Shown: positions 35,769 to 46,200 of the stretch, in pieces
How the letters are laid out: each line of letters opens with the position of its first letter
Numbering within the stretch: position 1 is the stretch's first letter
NCBI GenBank assembly: GCA_947652115.1
Contig: OX393563.1
Span: 6,612,229-6,676,228 of the forward strand
DNA: 64,000 bases
Source: Blastomussa wellsi
Lineage: Eukaryota; Cnidaria; Anthozoa; Scleractinia; Plerogyridae
Direction of reading: 5' to 3'
Translations under genes and position numbers: made by a program
The notes under the pieces: generated by a model
What the model saw: only the letters and a program-made list of their open reading frames with translations
What the model was told of the DNA's origin: nothing
Databases searched by the model: none

Positions 35769-38700
35769 TGCCCCCTCTATTCAAATATTATTGGATTTCT
35801 TTCTTAAAGTGCTCCAGCAAGGGCAATGTACAATGCTAAAATGACCCACTTGGTCTTCAAAGATCCTAAAGCAAGTCATCACTGACTCAACAAACCCATG
35901 CCCTCTCAGGTGTACTTACATGGCTACTAATTGTATTTTTCTTTTAATTGTTGTTTTGAAGGGCTAAATAAATGTAATTTAAATTTTCTGTCATGACTGG
36001 TAGCTACTGGTGTTACCTCAAAAACTTTATCAATATCCTGGGCACAACCACAGTCAGAATGGGTGGCAATCTTGGCATTCACCTTAATTGAATTAAAGAG
36101 ACATTAGAAAGTAACAAATGTACACCCCAGGGTAACTACCAGTACTTTCATGCTTAAATTAATTCACTAAAGAAAAGGATAGTGTATTTCAAATGTACAT
36201 CACAAAAATAAAACAACTGATTTTCTCAACAAATGTATACCTCTCTTAGAAGTCTTTCATGTTTGTCTCTTGCAAATGAAGATGACGCCTCTATTGCCTT
36301 TTCAAGAAAGAACCTACATATAGAAATAAGTAGAAGCCATTTTAATTATTTTTTTTTTGCAAATTGAAAACAGTTCTAATAGCTATAATGATTGTAGAAA
36401 ATTAATTTGCATTTCTAGCAAAAGTTTTTGAGGCATAATGGAATAAACCAGAACAAGCTCTTCTATGTGACTGTGTAATTTAAATTTCAAGAACGAAGGG
36501 GTGGGAGGGGGGAAGCCATAGTGTTGTGTTCCTTGGAAAGATATTTTTCTTGCAGTGTCTGACTCCATCCAGGAGTATAAAATAATTTCCAACAAACTGC
36601 TAGCAGTAAGGGTAACATGAGAGAAATCCCATTCAGGGAAGGTGGGTGGAGGCAGTATTTAAGCACAGCCTGGTGAGGCCAACCACCTTGTAGGCTTGTA
36701 GTCCTTACTTCAAGTGATTGTTGTGAACAAGATATGCAACCTTTCTATTTCATTCATTTACCTGGATTTAACAAGAGAACCAAAAGCAAGCACATGATTC
36801 CTCCATTTCAATTTATCTTTATCACACATCCTACAATGTTCAGGTAGATGCTCCCTCCTGGTTGAAAACAAACCCGAATTACTGTTTTCTGTTAATGATT
36901 CCGAACACTTCCTGTTTAAGCACCGCATTGCGTAAGAACATTCTTGAACTCCATTACTTTCATCTGACTGAATGGCAGAAGGGAAGTGGCAACCACATTT
37001 ATTATGAACTAAATCTCCTTGGTCTGTCACAGCCAACTGTGGGAAGCATTGCCTGATCCCTAATTCATCACAATCACCATTCTTTGTAAGTATCCGACCT
37101 TGCACTTTATTAAAGTGTGAGACACAGCTGGATTTGACTGTGACATCTTTTTCCTGAGACTGCCATCCAGCATTCAATGAGTTCTCTTTACATTTCTTTT
37201 CAGTTAAATCTTGATGTACATGCATAACGAAAGTTTTATCCGTATTGTCACCCCTGAAGTTCCCATCTTGGGGTTGAATGCAGCTTACAGATGCTCTTTC
37301 ATATGCCAGGGTTAAAGACAACCAAAAGCGAGAATTCCACGAGTGAAGAGATGCGCATTGTTGAAGAGTTCCTATTTCACCTGGTGCGTGAAAAAGAAAA
37401 TTACTGGTAAAATGAATTTAAATTGGAGAAATTACTTGGAGCCAATCCGAGAAAAACAACTTGCCCTGGCCAAGAACTATAGGTCTGGTGCTTATGATAA
37501 TTAGCTTCCATTAGAAAATGGTTACTGAAAGTGAAGAAAGATCATCGCAGTGAATTTCCATTTAAGCAATTGGAATGAAAAAGCCTGAAAAAATCAGGGC
37601 TTCAATGGGATTCAAACCCGTAACCTCTGCGAATACCAGTGCGATGCTCTACCAATTGAGCTATGAAGCCACACATTGGGAGCGAGGTCATGATCAATTT
37701 ATTAAAAAAATAAATTGACTTCACTCCCAGTATCCACCGCAGGGTTACCCCCCAACATTATTTTACCAGTACATGTACCCATTTATGCACATGGGTGAAG
37801 AGAGATACTGTGAGAGTAAAGTGTCTTGTCCAAGAACACAACACAATGCCACGACTGGGGCTTGAACTTGGACCTTTCTATCAGGAGTCCAGCGCACTAA
37901 TCCTTAGGCCACCACGCCTCCCACACATTGACCCTAGCCTGAGGTCAAACCTTAACATTCTGAGTCAGCAATTAATGCACTAAATATTAGACAACTGTGC
38001 TTCTCTTTGCTTTCCTTAACTCAATTCAAATACCAGTTACTGCTAAAAATGGACAAAAATTATTTGTACCCTTTTACAAACCTTGAATATTTCCCATGGC
38101 TCTATAAATCCGAGAAAGCAAATACCATAAGGAAGAATCATTTCGATGGTTTTCGTCCTCCTTTGAACAATGAGAAGAGATAGTTGTTTTATGTTACTGT
38201 TTCAGAGAATTTCCACGCAATAGTAACAAATTATTGTGAAAATTTTAAACGCTCTAAATGCTGCTTCCGGCTGTCCAGTGAGACTATTGCCTCCAACAAA
38301 TGATGACAAAGGCAGTAGGCTGGCTAGCAAGGCTTATAATTTTATTTAGAGGGGGTAGGTTTCTAAAGAAACTGTGGTGCTGCATTGGTGGTAAGTATAA
38401 CAAGATAGTTTGGTTTTATCAACTGGGTTGATAATGTGAATTGACCACCGTAAAGAGATTCAAGAGGTGACGTTTCGAGTGTTAGCCCTTTGTTGGAGCG
38501 AATTATAATGATGAAACCAAATTATCTTGTTTTTATTTGTTACAATACCAAAGATTACTTCGTTCATGGTGAGTAAACCCCTTCCATATAGTATAAAATC
38601 AAGCCAATTTGTAGGAGCTATGTCATGGTTTGTGCATTTTGAAAAACAATCAGCCTCAATTTTTGAATTTCTACTGTTATTTTGAGATTTTCTTCATTTT

Positions 38701-39173
38701 AAGGGGAATTTAGTTCATCACAAAAATGGCTTAAAATATTGTGACGAATGCTCCTTAAAGGTAACTCTTGTTAGTAACATAATTAGCAAATGCTATGCTT
38801 ACTACTGTTTGCTTGAGAAGAGTCACAGCATCATCACACTTTCCTAGCTTTAATAAACAAATTGCCATTGATTCAGTTAGTTCCCTGCCCAGCACTGTAT
38901 TGTTGGCCGGCAAATAGCATTGAGACTCCTCATACTTGGCAAAAGCCTCTTTGTAGTTTTGTTTCTGGAATAACAAATCTCCTTGGTACTTCTTAATTGT
39001 CTGCTGCTCTGATTGATCATTGTTTGGACTGCACTGCATAAACCACTAATTAAGAAATGGCATAATTTTAGACTTTTTCAGTCTGTTACCTAAAATAATT
39101 ACAGAAATGGGCAGAGAGAGTAAAAAAAATGGGATTCAAGTCCTGACCCATTTCATCACTAAATATAAGCTTA

Positions 39174-39214
<41 letters not shown>

Positions 39215-40526
39215 ATTAACTACTCTATTCTTACTAATTTTTGTGCACTTGGGAGCTGTATTTCATGATTCCAGGAAAAGAATATTAAAAAAGTTACATT
39301 TCATTTTGCATTGTATACCTGCCAAATATTTTTCGGGTCATAGACATTTTCAAGATGACCCAACCAAATTCAAAGTTGTTTAAGGGTATTCTGAACATTT
39401 CCTGAAGACACTCCAAAGATTACTGGGTCACAGTCCCAATTATAGGTGTCTTATCAAATATCAGCAAATTCGGAGGCAGTAGCATCATTAATTTTACACG
39501 CTTTTCTTTTCATTTGTTGCTTCTAGTTTGTGTATATTTTTAGAAAGTGTGTCAGTTTAGACTGTAATGCACCTATCAATGTTAAGCCCCGAAAGGAGGG
39601 GGGTCGGGCTACCCACAGGACTTTGACTGTGAGGTTTGTCCCCAGGGTGGGGATTTTGATCAGGAATTTTGACATGGCTGCCATTTTTAATAGTGGAGAA
39701 GTGGAAGATTTTGATACTTTTGACCAATTATGTTGTTCCGGAGGTGGGGAATTTGAATTATCTTTTCAGAAAATGTCAAAATCCCCACCCCATGCCCGAC
39801 CCCCTCGCCCTCTGGCTTAACAATGATAGGTACATAATAGGTCCAATTTTTCAACAAGGCATGAAAAATTGATCCACAGGTTTGCGCAGATATGAGATCG
39901 AAGTTCTCAACTGACAGGAGTGAGACTCACGGCTACAGTGTGAGAGTCGGCGGGCATTACATTCTATTTCATTTGATTGACATCTTTGTTGAATGGAACA
40001 CATCAAAGAACTTAGGGGAATAATGTTAAAATACAAAGGCCTCATTAAATAATCCAACTACAAGAAGCCTACAAATGGAAAATTTGATGACTATCTTAAA
40101 GCAGTTTTGGCTAATTTACAATCTGAAGATAACAGTGAATCCAGTGAACTGAGGAAGAAATTATGCCAAAAACAAGACCAGAAAGACCAGTTAAATGGTG
40201 AGAAAATCAATAGATGACACAATGGTTTCCAGATAAATAAATGATGGTTACGGTGTCCACAATTAGCACAGCAGTGCTAAATAAATTCAAAATCTAATGA
40301 GCAGCGTCTTGAGCATCAAGTGGACCACTTGAAGGTCCTTATGATGCATCAGACAGACTAGATTTGCTCTATCGAACAGTTATATATTTCTCGGTATATT
40401 TGACATAAGCACTACCTAATACGCTACCTCGGGATCACATCTTTTTGGCTTGTAAATCTCTTCAATTTTGGTTTCTTTCGAAGTTGGTTCTCCAAAGATT
40501 TCGTCGTCAAACTGAAACCCCTTCAT
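33955..40526 (-). CDS. C8orf76: C8orf76 homolog, TPR-like protein of unknown function, 8 exons
   Basis: Exons in transcript order: 40526-40428, 39045-38803, 38160-38082, 37380-36762, 36313-36241, 36082-36017, 34938-34873, 34059-33955. All junctions are in frame; 449 residues against about 380 in human. Family signs: an acidic start (MKGFQFDDEIFGE), then WF at the exon 2 start followed by KKYQGDLLFQKQNYKEAFAKYEES, the tetratricopeptide-like helix pair. Exons 3 and 4 give LWYLLSRIYRAMGNIQGEIGTLQQCASLHSWNSRFWLSLTLAYE, a second repeat-like unit matching the human HPFNPWNWGKLAEAY region. The last exon ends SFDFERKWFGDLLSYMDGN, matching human EEFEDKWF. Exon 4 (619 bp) holds a poorly conserved Cys/Ser-rich linker that accounts for the extra length. 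Function is unknown. Head to head with CENPW. Confidence 0.88.
35610..35781 (+). mobile_element. Retroelement 3' tail, copy 1
   Basis: It contains GACGAAGGACTAACACTCGA, then GGTGGCCAATTCACATTATC, AACCCAGTTAATAAAACC, CTTCCCACCGACGCAGCACC and ACAGTTTCTTTAGAAACTTG. The same order recurs at 38,337-38,500 (minus) and 58,740-58,985. I suspect a Penelope-like element terminal repeat, by its hairpin and ribozyme-like core. In a C8orf76 intron. Confidence 0.6.
37523..37670 (-). mobile_element. SINE family C copy
   Basis: The head on the minus strand reads GGCTTCATAGCTCAATTGG (box A) and GGGTTTGAATCCC (box B). The 3' acceptor-like TGAAGCCCTGA pairs with the 5' end, and the tail contains TGCGATGATC as in the 13,499 copy. 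The D and T arms fold but the anticodon arm does not. Confidence 0.8.
37735..37922 (-). mobile_element. SINE family A, 3'-truncated
   Basis: On the minus strand: GTGGCCTAAGGATTAGTGCG, CTCACAGTATCTCTCTTCAC, then GGGGGGTAACCCTGCGGTGG, where it stops. It lies about 65 bases from the family C SINE in the same orientation. In a C8orf76 intron. Confidence 0.75.
38337..38545 (-). mobile_element. Retroelement 3' tail, copy 2
   Basis: This is the reverse-strand copy of the tail at 35,610: GGTTTCTAAAGAAACTGTGG, TTTTATCAACTGGGTTGATA, ATTGACCACCGTAAAGAG and GACGTTTCGAGTGTTAGCCC are all present. The ribozyme-like core is mutated. Confidence 0.6.
39175..39211. repeat. (ATT)n microsatellite
   Basis: About 12 uninterrupted ATT units in C8orf76 intron 1. 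Confidence 0.9.
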
Positions 40527-40727
40527 CGCATCTCAATCCGTCAATAGTATTCATGGCTTTTACATAAAGTGGATCCTGCAGTGATTGCAGGCTCACATCT
40601 TGTGGTGGGATTCTTAAAAGTACGCAAACGCGCAAGGGGTACGCTGAAAATCTGTGAAAGCCGATGCCCAAAATTCACTTCCAGGAGTTCAGAGTCAACG
40701 CTAGTTGGAATTATTTGTTAAAAGAAC
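40527..40727. promoter_or_regulatory. Divergent promoter between C8orf76 and CENPW
   Basis: Only 201 bases separate the two start codons, which face away from each other, so the core promoters must overlap or abut. I see no TATA box. On the C8orf76 side the start is preceded by ATGCGATGA, a two-codon upstream frame whose stop overlaps the main ATG. Confidence 0.6.
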
Positions 40728-41289
40728 ATGAAAAGAACTTTTCCAAGGGCTCAACAGAAATCTATCATCAAGAAATATCAGAGTAAAGCGAGGCTTTCAC
40801 GGAATGCTGACATTTTGGTAAGTTTGTAATTAAGTTGTAAAATTAAACGGCTTCATCGACCATCTTCCTTCTAGTAAACGAAATTGTTTTCAGTGAACTT
40901 CTCAGAGCCTGATAAGTAATTTTTTGTTCACAGATTTTTTTAGACTACATCCTATTTTTAAAACGGTTGGCGGCAGAGTCCAATGTCAAGGCTCAGGAAA
41001 GCAAAGAGAAGGCTTTACAAGCTGATCATGTTAATGCTGTTATAAGGGTGAGTATATCTGTCAATTCCAGTCGGAATAAAACACAGTAACTTTACTTATA
41101 GCTAGTCAAAGGCATATTTAGCATATTATGTACTTATTGCGGATGAAATCACGAAATTAAACCCCAGGAGAAACGTGAAGAATCAAGGGAGGTCACATTG
41201 CCTAACAATAGGTGGGTATAATTTTCTGCACATGCTAACATGCCAATATGTTTTACTTGCAGAATGTTTTGAAAAGTTGCAAGGGATAA
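40728..41289 (+). CDS. CENPW: Centromere protein W, histone-fold, 3 exons
   Basis: Exons 40728-40817, 40934-41047 and 41263-41289 join in frame to 76 residues; human CENP-W has 88. The start is basic (MKRTFPRAQQKSIIKKY). Then come DILIFLDYILFLKRLAAES and NVKAQESKEKALQADHVNAV, ending IRNVLKSCKG, which line up with the human LLVHLNCLLFVHRLAEES and INKEHVLAAAKVILKKS. This is a single histone fold. CENP-W pairs with CENP-T in the inner kinetochore T-W-S-X complex that binds centromeric DNA (family knowledge). Each exon is too short to stand out alone; the call rests on the spliced alignment. I saw no clear poly(A) hexamer just downstream. Confidence 0.9.
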
Positions 41290-41656
41290 AAGATCCTGAT
41301 GGAAGATTTGAAACTGTAAAGAATCATTTTATATTGAGGACTAAACTTCATTTGCTTTATTTTTGACAAAGAGTGGGATAAAGAAAAATATTTTCTAATT
41401 TACAGTGCTGTGCAGTTTTCCAGTTAAGAAAGTTTTTGATAAAATTTTGACATCTTTTTGTTGGCTTCTATTTGAACAGGAGGATCAAAACTTTAGAACA
41501 GTTGAGAGCGGTCCATTCACTCTTGTGGGAATTTCAGAAGTCTCAACCCATGAACAAGTGGCAAATTGTTGCATTGTATTTGGCCTCAGCCAACAGAAGT
41601 TGTCAAAAACTAAAGACACGTAGCTTGTAATTTTGTATAACAGATTGCATCTGTAC

Positions 41657-41799
41657 GTCACTTTCGATATATCAAAACTCAGCATGGTAGCGAGGCCTAG
41701 AGGACACAAAGAAGATAAAAATGCATGTTTAGTAATTTCGTTTGTTCGTGTCCTCTATGCCTCGCTATCAAGCTGAATTTTAATACAGCGAAAGTGGCC
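41657..41799. mobile_element. Palindromic MITE
   Basis: TCACTTTCG with AGCATGGTAGCGAGGC and AGAGGACAC in the left arm; GTGTCCTCT, GCCTCGCTATCAAGCT and CGAAAGTGG in the right arm. The two arms pair with few mismatches. Confidence 0.7.
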
Positions 41800-41961
41800 A
41801 ATTCTCACTACCTTGCTTGCTTGCTAACTCCAGGAAAGGGGCTCTCACACCAATTTGGCAAAAAAGTAAATTAATCTTATTTCTTACCTCTCTGGCAGCC
41901 AGGCACACTGCTGCAAATAAATCAATCTTACATGGTGCTTGCTTGCATTGTGGTAATTATT

Positions 41962-42060
41962 ACTGCCAAGTCTGACTCGTCCCCAGTCATCTCCTATGCA
42001 GAAATGCTCCTGCTATTTTTTCTCATGTGAAAGAGACAACTGGGGATGACTCAGCTGCCA
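41962..42060. mobile_element. Short inverted-repeat element
   Basis: CTGACTCGTCCCCAGTCATCTC faces GAGACAACTGGGGATGACTC across about 40 bases. Non-coding. Confidence 0.6.
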
Positions 42061-43140
42061 CGCAAATGGAAGTCTCAAACCGACAAACATTTGGAAACAT
42101 GTCCATTTATTGTGGAAATTAAAATTACCTTTTTATTGTCTCAGTGCATATTTATCAGAAGTTACCTAAAATTTTCAAATTTTCGTGCTTGTTGGATGCC
42201 CCTGAACTCGCACTCTTTTTACATGCTGCCACACTAGCAAAGAGTTTCCTGAATTACTGCATTACATGTACAGACAGCCAACACATTCCTTGGTTTGGAC
42301 CTTACATCTAACTCCTATACACATTCTGACCTGCTGAAAGCCAAACTCTAGCATTTTATTCAAACTAAGTGCTCTCCAAATCTTTGGGTTTTAATTTGTT
42401 TTATATCAGATACTAAAAGTGAGTGAAGGTGGCTGAAGCATAATTTAAAGTTTTAGCCAACCAATTTTTAACAAGGAAGACAACACTGATAAAGCTGGTG
42501 AATTTCACCAGCTATTGGCTCTTATTGGTTCCCTGTGAATGGTCAGTTGATAACATTATGTAAATAACATTCCATTCAATTTTCAGCTAGTAACAGAAGC
42601 TGGTTTGTATTTTGTTCCCAGCTTAGGGTAAAATGTAAATTATTGTATATTAATATTTCATATTTTATTAGTTTTTAAAAGTCATTTTATCTTTTCCCAA
42701 ACTGTAGTGCAAATAAAATTTCCTTTGGTAGGCCATCATTCCTTAAAGTGATTAGATTTTAAATTGAAACTTCTATAGAGAAGCAGAGATAGAAATTTGT
42801 ATGTTTAGTGTCCTTAAGACTCTTGATAGAGATTAAAACATTTATAATTCACATCATTCATCTTATAAGAATTGTAATTATTGCACAGTGTTGATTGTAT
42901 TTCACACACAACGTTTGGGATTGACTGATGGCAAAAATCCACAGATCACATGGAAAAACTTAATTGTATCTTACCAAAAATGTCACTATGGAATTGGATA
43001 AATCTAACTGGGCAATCTTTTTATCAATCACTTCCCTACATCACTCCCTCTTGCACCTTTCACTACCAAGCATGCAAAAGAGTTCATCTGAAAACCATGT
43101 CCAGGCTTGTACTAGTACTTACATGTTTACAAATATGTAC

Positions 43141-43146
43141 TTTATT
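43141..43146 (-). terminator. SYNRG poly(A) signal
   Basis: AATAAA on the minus strand 73 bases downstream of the SYNRG stop. Confidence 0.55.
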
Positions 43147-43218
43147 TATCATGCATTGGATAATTGATGGCTGCTTTGCAGTTCAAAACTTATTTCAGAT
43201 GGCTGGGTTCTGCTGTTG

Positions 43219-46200
43219 TTATATTAAACTGTCAATTGGCAGCAGTGATGGAAGGACAGAGTCCACTCTGTTGCACCAGAAGTTTGCACATGTACTATGA
43301 TACTGACGACCACCATACTTGAGTTTTCCATCAGCCTGTTTTGATGTTCCATGTGTGCTCTTGTCCACGTTCAACAGACAAAGTCCACAAGCCACACTGC
43401 CATCTTCAGTGGCTGAGACATGATGCATTGTGAAATCCAGACTTTTTTGTGATGGCTAACACATGACAAGGAGAGAAAGATAGCAATAAGATAAGCAATA
43501 AGATGCAATAAGAACTCAGTAAAATGACCTAGCTATCCATGAGTTCTTGTAGGTCAGTGGATAGAGTGCCCGCCCAGTGTTCGGGTGGTCATGGGTTCGA
43601 TTCCTGTTGAGGACTCAGAATTTTTCTTTGTCCCACGCTCGTGTCATGTTGATTAATTAGTCTTTCACAAGATAGCAATAGTTATCACAGCGACTGCTTC
43701 TCGGTCTGTATACACAGACCAGCTGTAGAAGCGAGTGCTGGTGATAGTCACTTGCAAGGGACAACCTACTAAACATGGGAAGGGGAAAATGGTCTTGGAA
43801 AATTAAAGTATTCAAAACATTTAAATGAAATTTGGAGTTAAGCACAAGATCTAGTGGCTTGTAAAGAGAACTTGCTATGTTGTGAATTTTAACACGATAT
43901 GACAACCACATCATCAGAGATGCAGTAGAGTTACAGTAAATGGCATGGACATTGGCTCAAGCAGCCAGAGGGATCATTGCATTATGGTCTTGGGCAAGAC
44001 ACAAGTTGAACTTTCAGACATAATTCCCCTTTCCACCCAGTAGTATAAATAGTCTATTGGTAACAGTGCCGTGTTATGTTCGGGAAACCTGACAAAGTGC
44101 TAAAGGTTGACTTGCAATGGACTAGCATCCCATCCAAGGGATAATTAAAATACACCTCAACCAACAATAAACTTACCAAAATGGCTGATCCAGAGAGAAA
44201 ATTTGCAATGTTCTTCCATGTGCTCTCTATTTCTTGGTGGACAGTTTTTAGTTTTGTGTTATTTGGTGCTGGAAAAGGAGCAAGTGCATTTTAATAGAAA
44301 ATTATTGGTCCTTAAACAAAACATTACACAGTGAAACAATTTGACAGAAGGCAGATCAGATATGTAACGTCAATTTAATAGTCCAGTCCTGCCCCTCTCT
44401 CTGCCGCTTTAACAGTCAGAAGAACATAATTTGCCTCACTATGAATCTCAGAAACTGTGAACATCAGAAATATTTCTGGAATATTATTGTGTTACAAGGT
44501 AAAATCCAATAAGGTGTGAGAAAACTAAACTGCAAACAGTAATTAGTTTGTGGTTTAGAGGTTTGCTTGTGTGCCCTGAACTTTATTGTGGTCACTACAC
44601 AATCAACATTCCTGAAATTTTTTAGGTGTTCACAGTTTTCTGAGTTTGACAGCAACTTGTTCAAAGTCCAAATAACAACTGCATTTTTCACTGTCGTCAA
44701 TCATAGCAATTAATATTAATATAGATTTAGCCAAGCCTAAAAGCGAAGCTCTGTATTTTTTTATTCTTGACTTCACTGACCCAAAATAAATCATAATTAA
44801 TGTTCAACTTCAATTGCAGAAATTCTGCTGAGGATGAGCATGAAAAATTACAAAATCCTGTCAGAACCCTAGCCTAGGGAAAACATGACTTAATGCGCCC
44901 ATGATCTAATGAAACCATCACATGGTCAGAGGCTATTTTTATGGCTATGGGACTCCATTGGCGGCCCTTTGGGGAGCCGGAGCTACGGTATCAATACAGA
45001 AAGACAGAAAAAACAACAAAATGGATGGAAATTTACCAATCACAACTGAGAGATGTGACCTTTTGAAATAACTGATGTGAACTATGTGGTCGCCTGAAAG
45101 GTCGAATCAAGTAACAGAAGGTGATTATCAGCAAAAAAGATATTTTAAATTATCGTTGATTCAGTGGAGTTCATGTATTATTGAAAGACGCAGTAATAGT
45201 ATGGCGTTACCTGATTTAGCTACAGATGCTTTTATCCTTAGAGTAACTCTGTAGATTTCAACTATTGCTATGAAATAAATAGAAACCGCAGCATCAATTT
45301 CATGAGCAAATAATTTAAGACATGGACTAATATATTAAATAACTACTACTTTAACACTGAAAAGAAAACAACTTAAATAACACTATACAGCAGCAAAATG
45401 GCATTGTCATCACTGTAAAAATAAATGGGGCCAATTTGAATTGGAGCAAATGTATGGGCACAGTAATAGTAACAATAACAATTATAATGGTAACAACAAC
45501 ATCTCTACAATTTTTTAGCCTGCTTGTAAGCAAATTGAGCAAAGATAAATGGACTCAAAAAACAAGGCTAAGACGTTTTGAGGGCTGACTACCAGTAAGC
45601 AAGTTTAAAACCAACTTTTACTAATGGAGCATGCATATAAATTTCAGTGGCCGGACTTTATAACATTTAAATGGTGCTGTTTTGTAACACATTTACAAAA
45701 CTGATTTTATTAATCAATCAGTTTGTCCCTTTCTCTTCTCATACCCTGTTGGCCATTCTAGAGATAGGCTTGATAGGTATAGAGCTGTCAGTGCATTGAA
45801 TACCTGAAAAATAAGTAGCCCCTTCCTTGGATTCTAAGACTTCGTCTTTCACAGATTGCTCAGCCATTTTCTGAATGGTCAATGTGGCTGTTGCTAATGT
45901 TAACAGGCAACTGTTAAGACAGCGGCTCCAAGCGTTTGCATGTTGATCCATGTCCTGAAGAAAAAATTCAGTTTACAGGACTTCATAGCCAGCAATACAT
46001 TTTGAATTATTTATAGGCAGCACACCTAGAGTAACCTAGCTATCTAAAATAGTAGGCAGAACTTAGCACTTGCAACATGCATGGCTTCCAATTTAATTTG
46101 TGTTTTTTAGTTTTAAAATCTCTGATTGCATAGGGTATGCTCTCTAAACTTCAAATTATCAGCTTAACAGTCAATAATTATTATTGGTTCATGCCTTTAA

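Larger units (their letters stand above)
41290..43140. other. Spacer between CENPW and SYNRG 3' ends
   Basis: Two convergent 3' ends with no further gene seen. Contains the palindromic elements at 41,657-41,799 and 41,962-42,060. Confidence 0.6.

Noticed and set aside
43541..43617. Possible tRNA gene
   Set aside because: The anticodon region is too long and mispaired, and a SINE-like tail follows directly. Treated as a SINE head.
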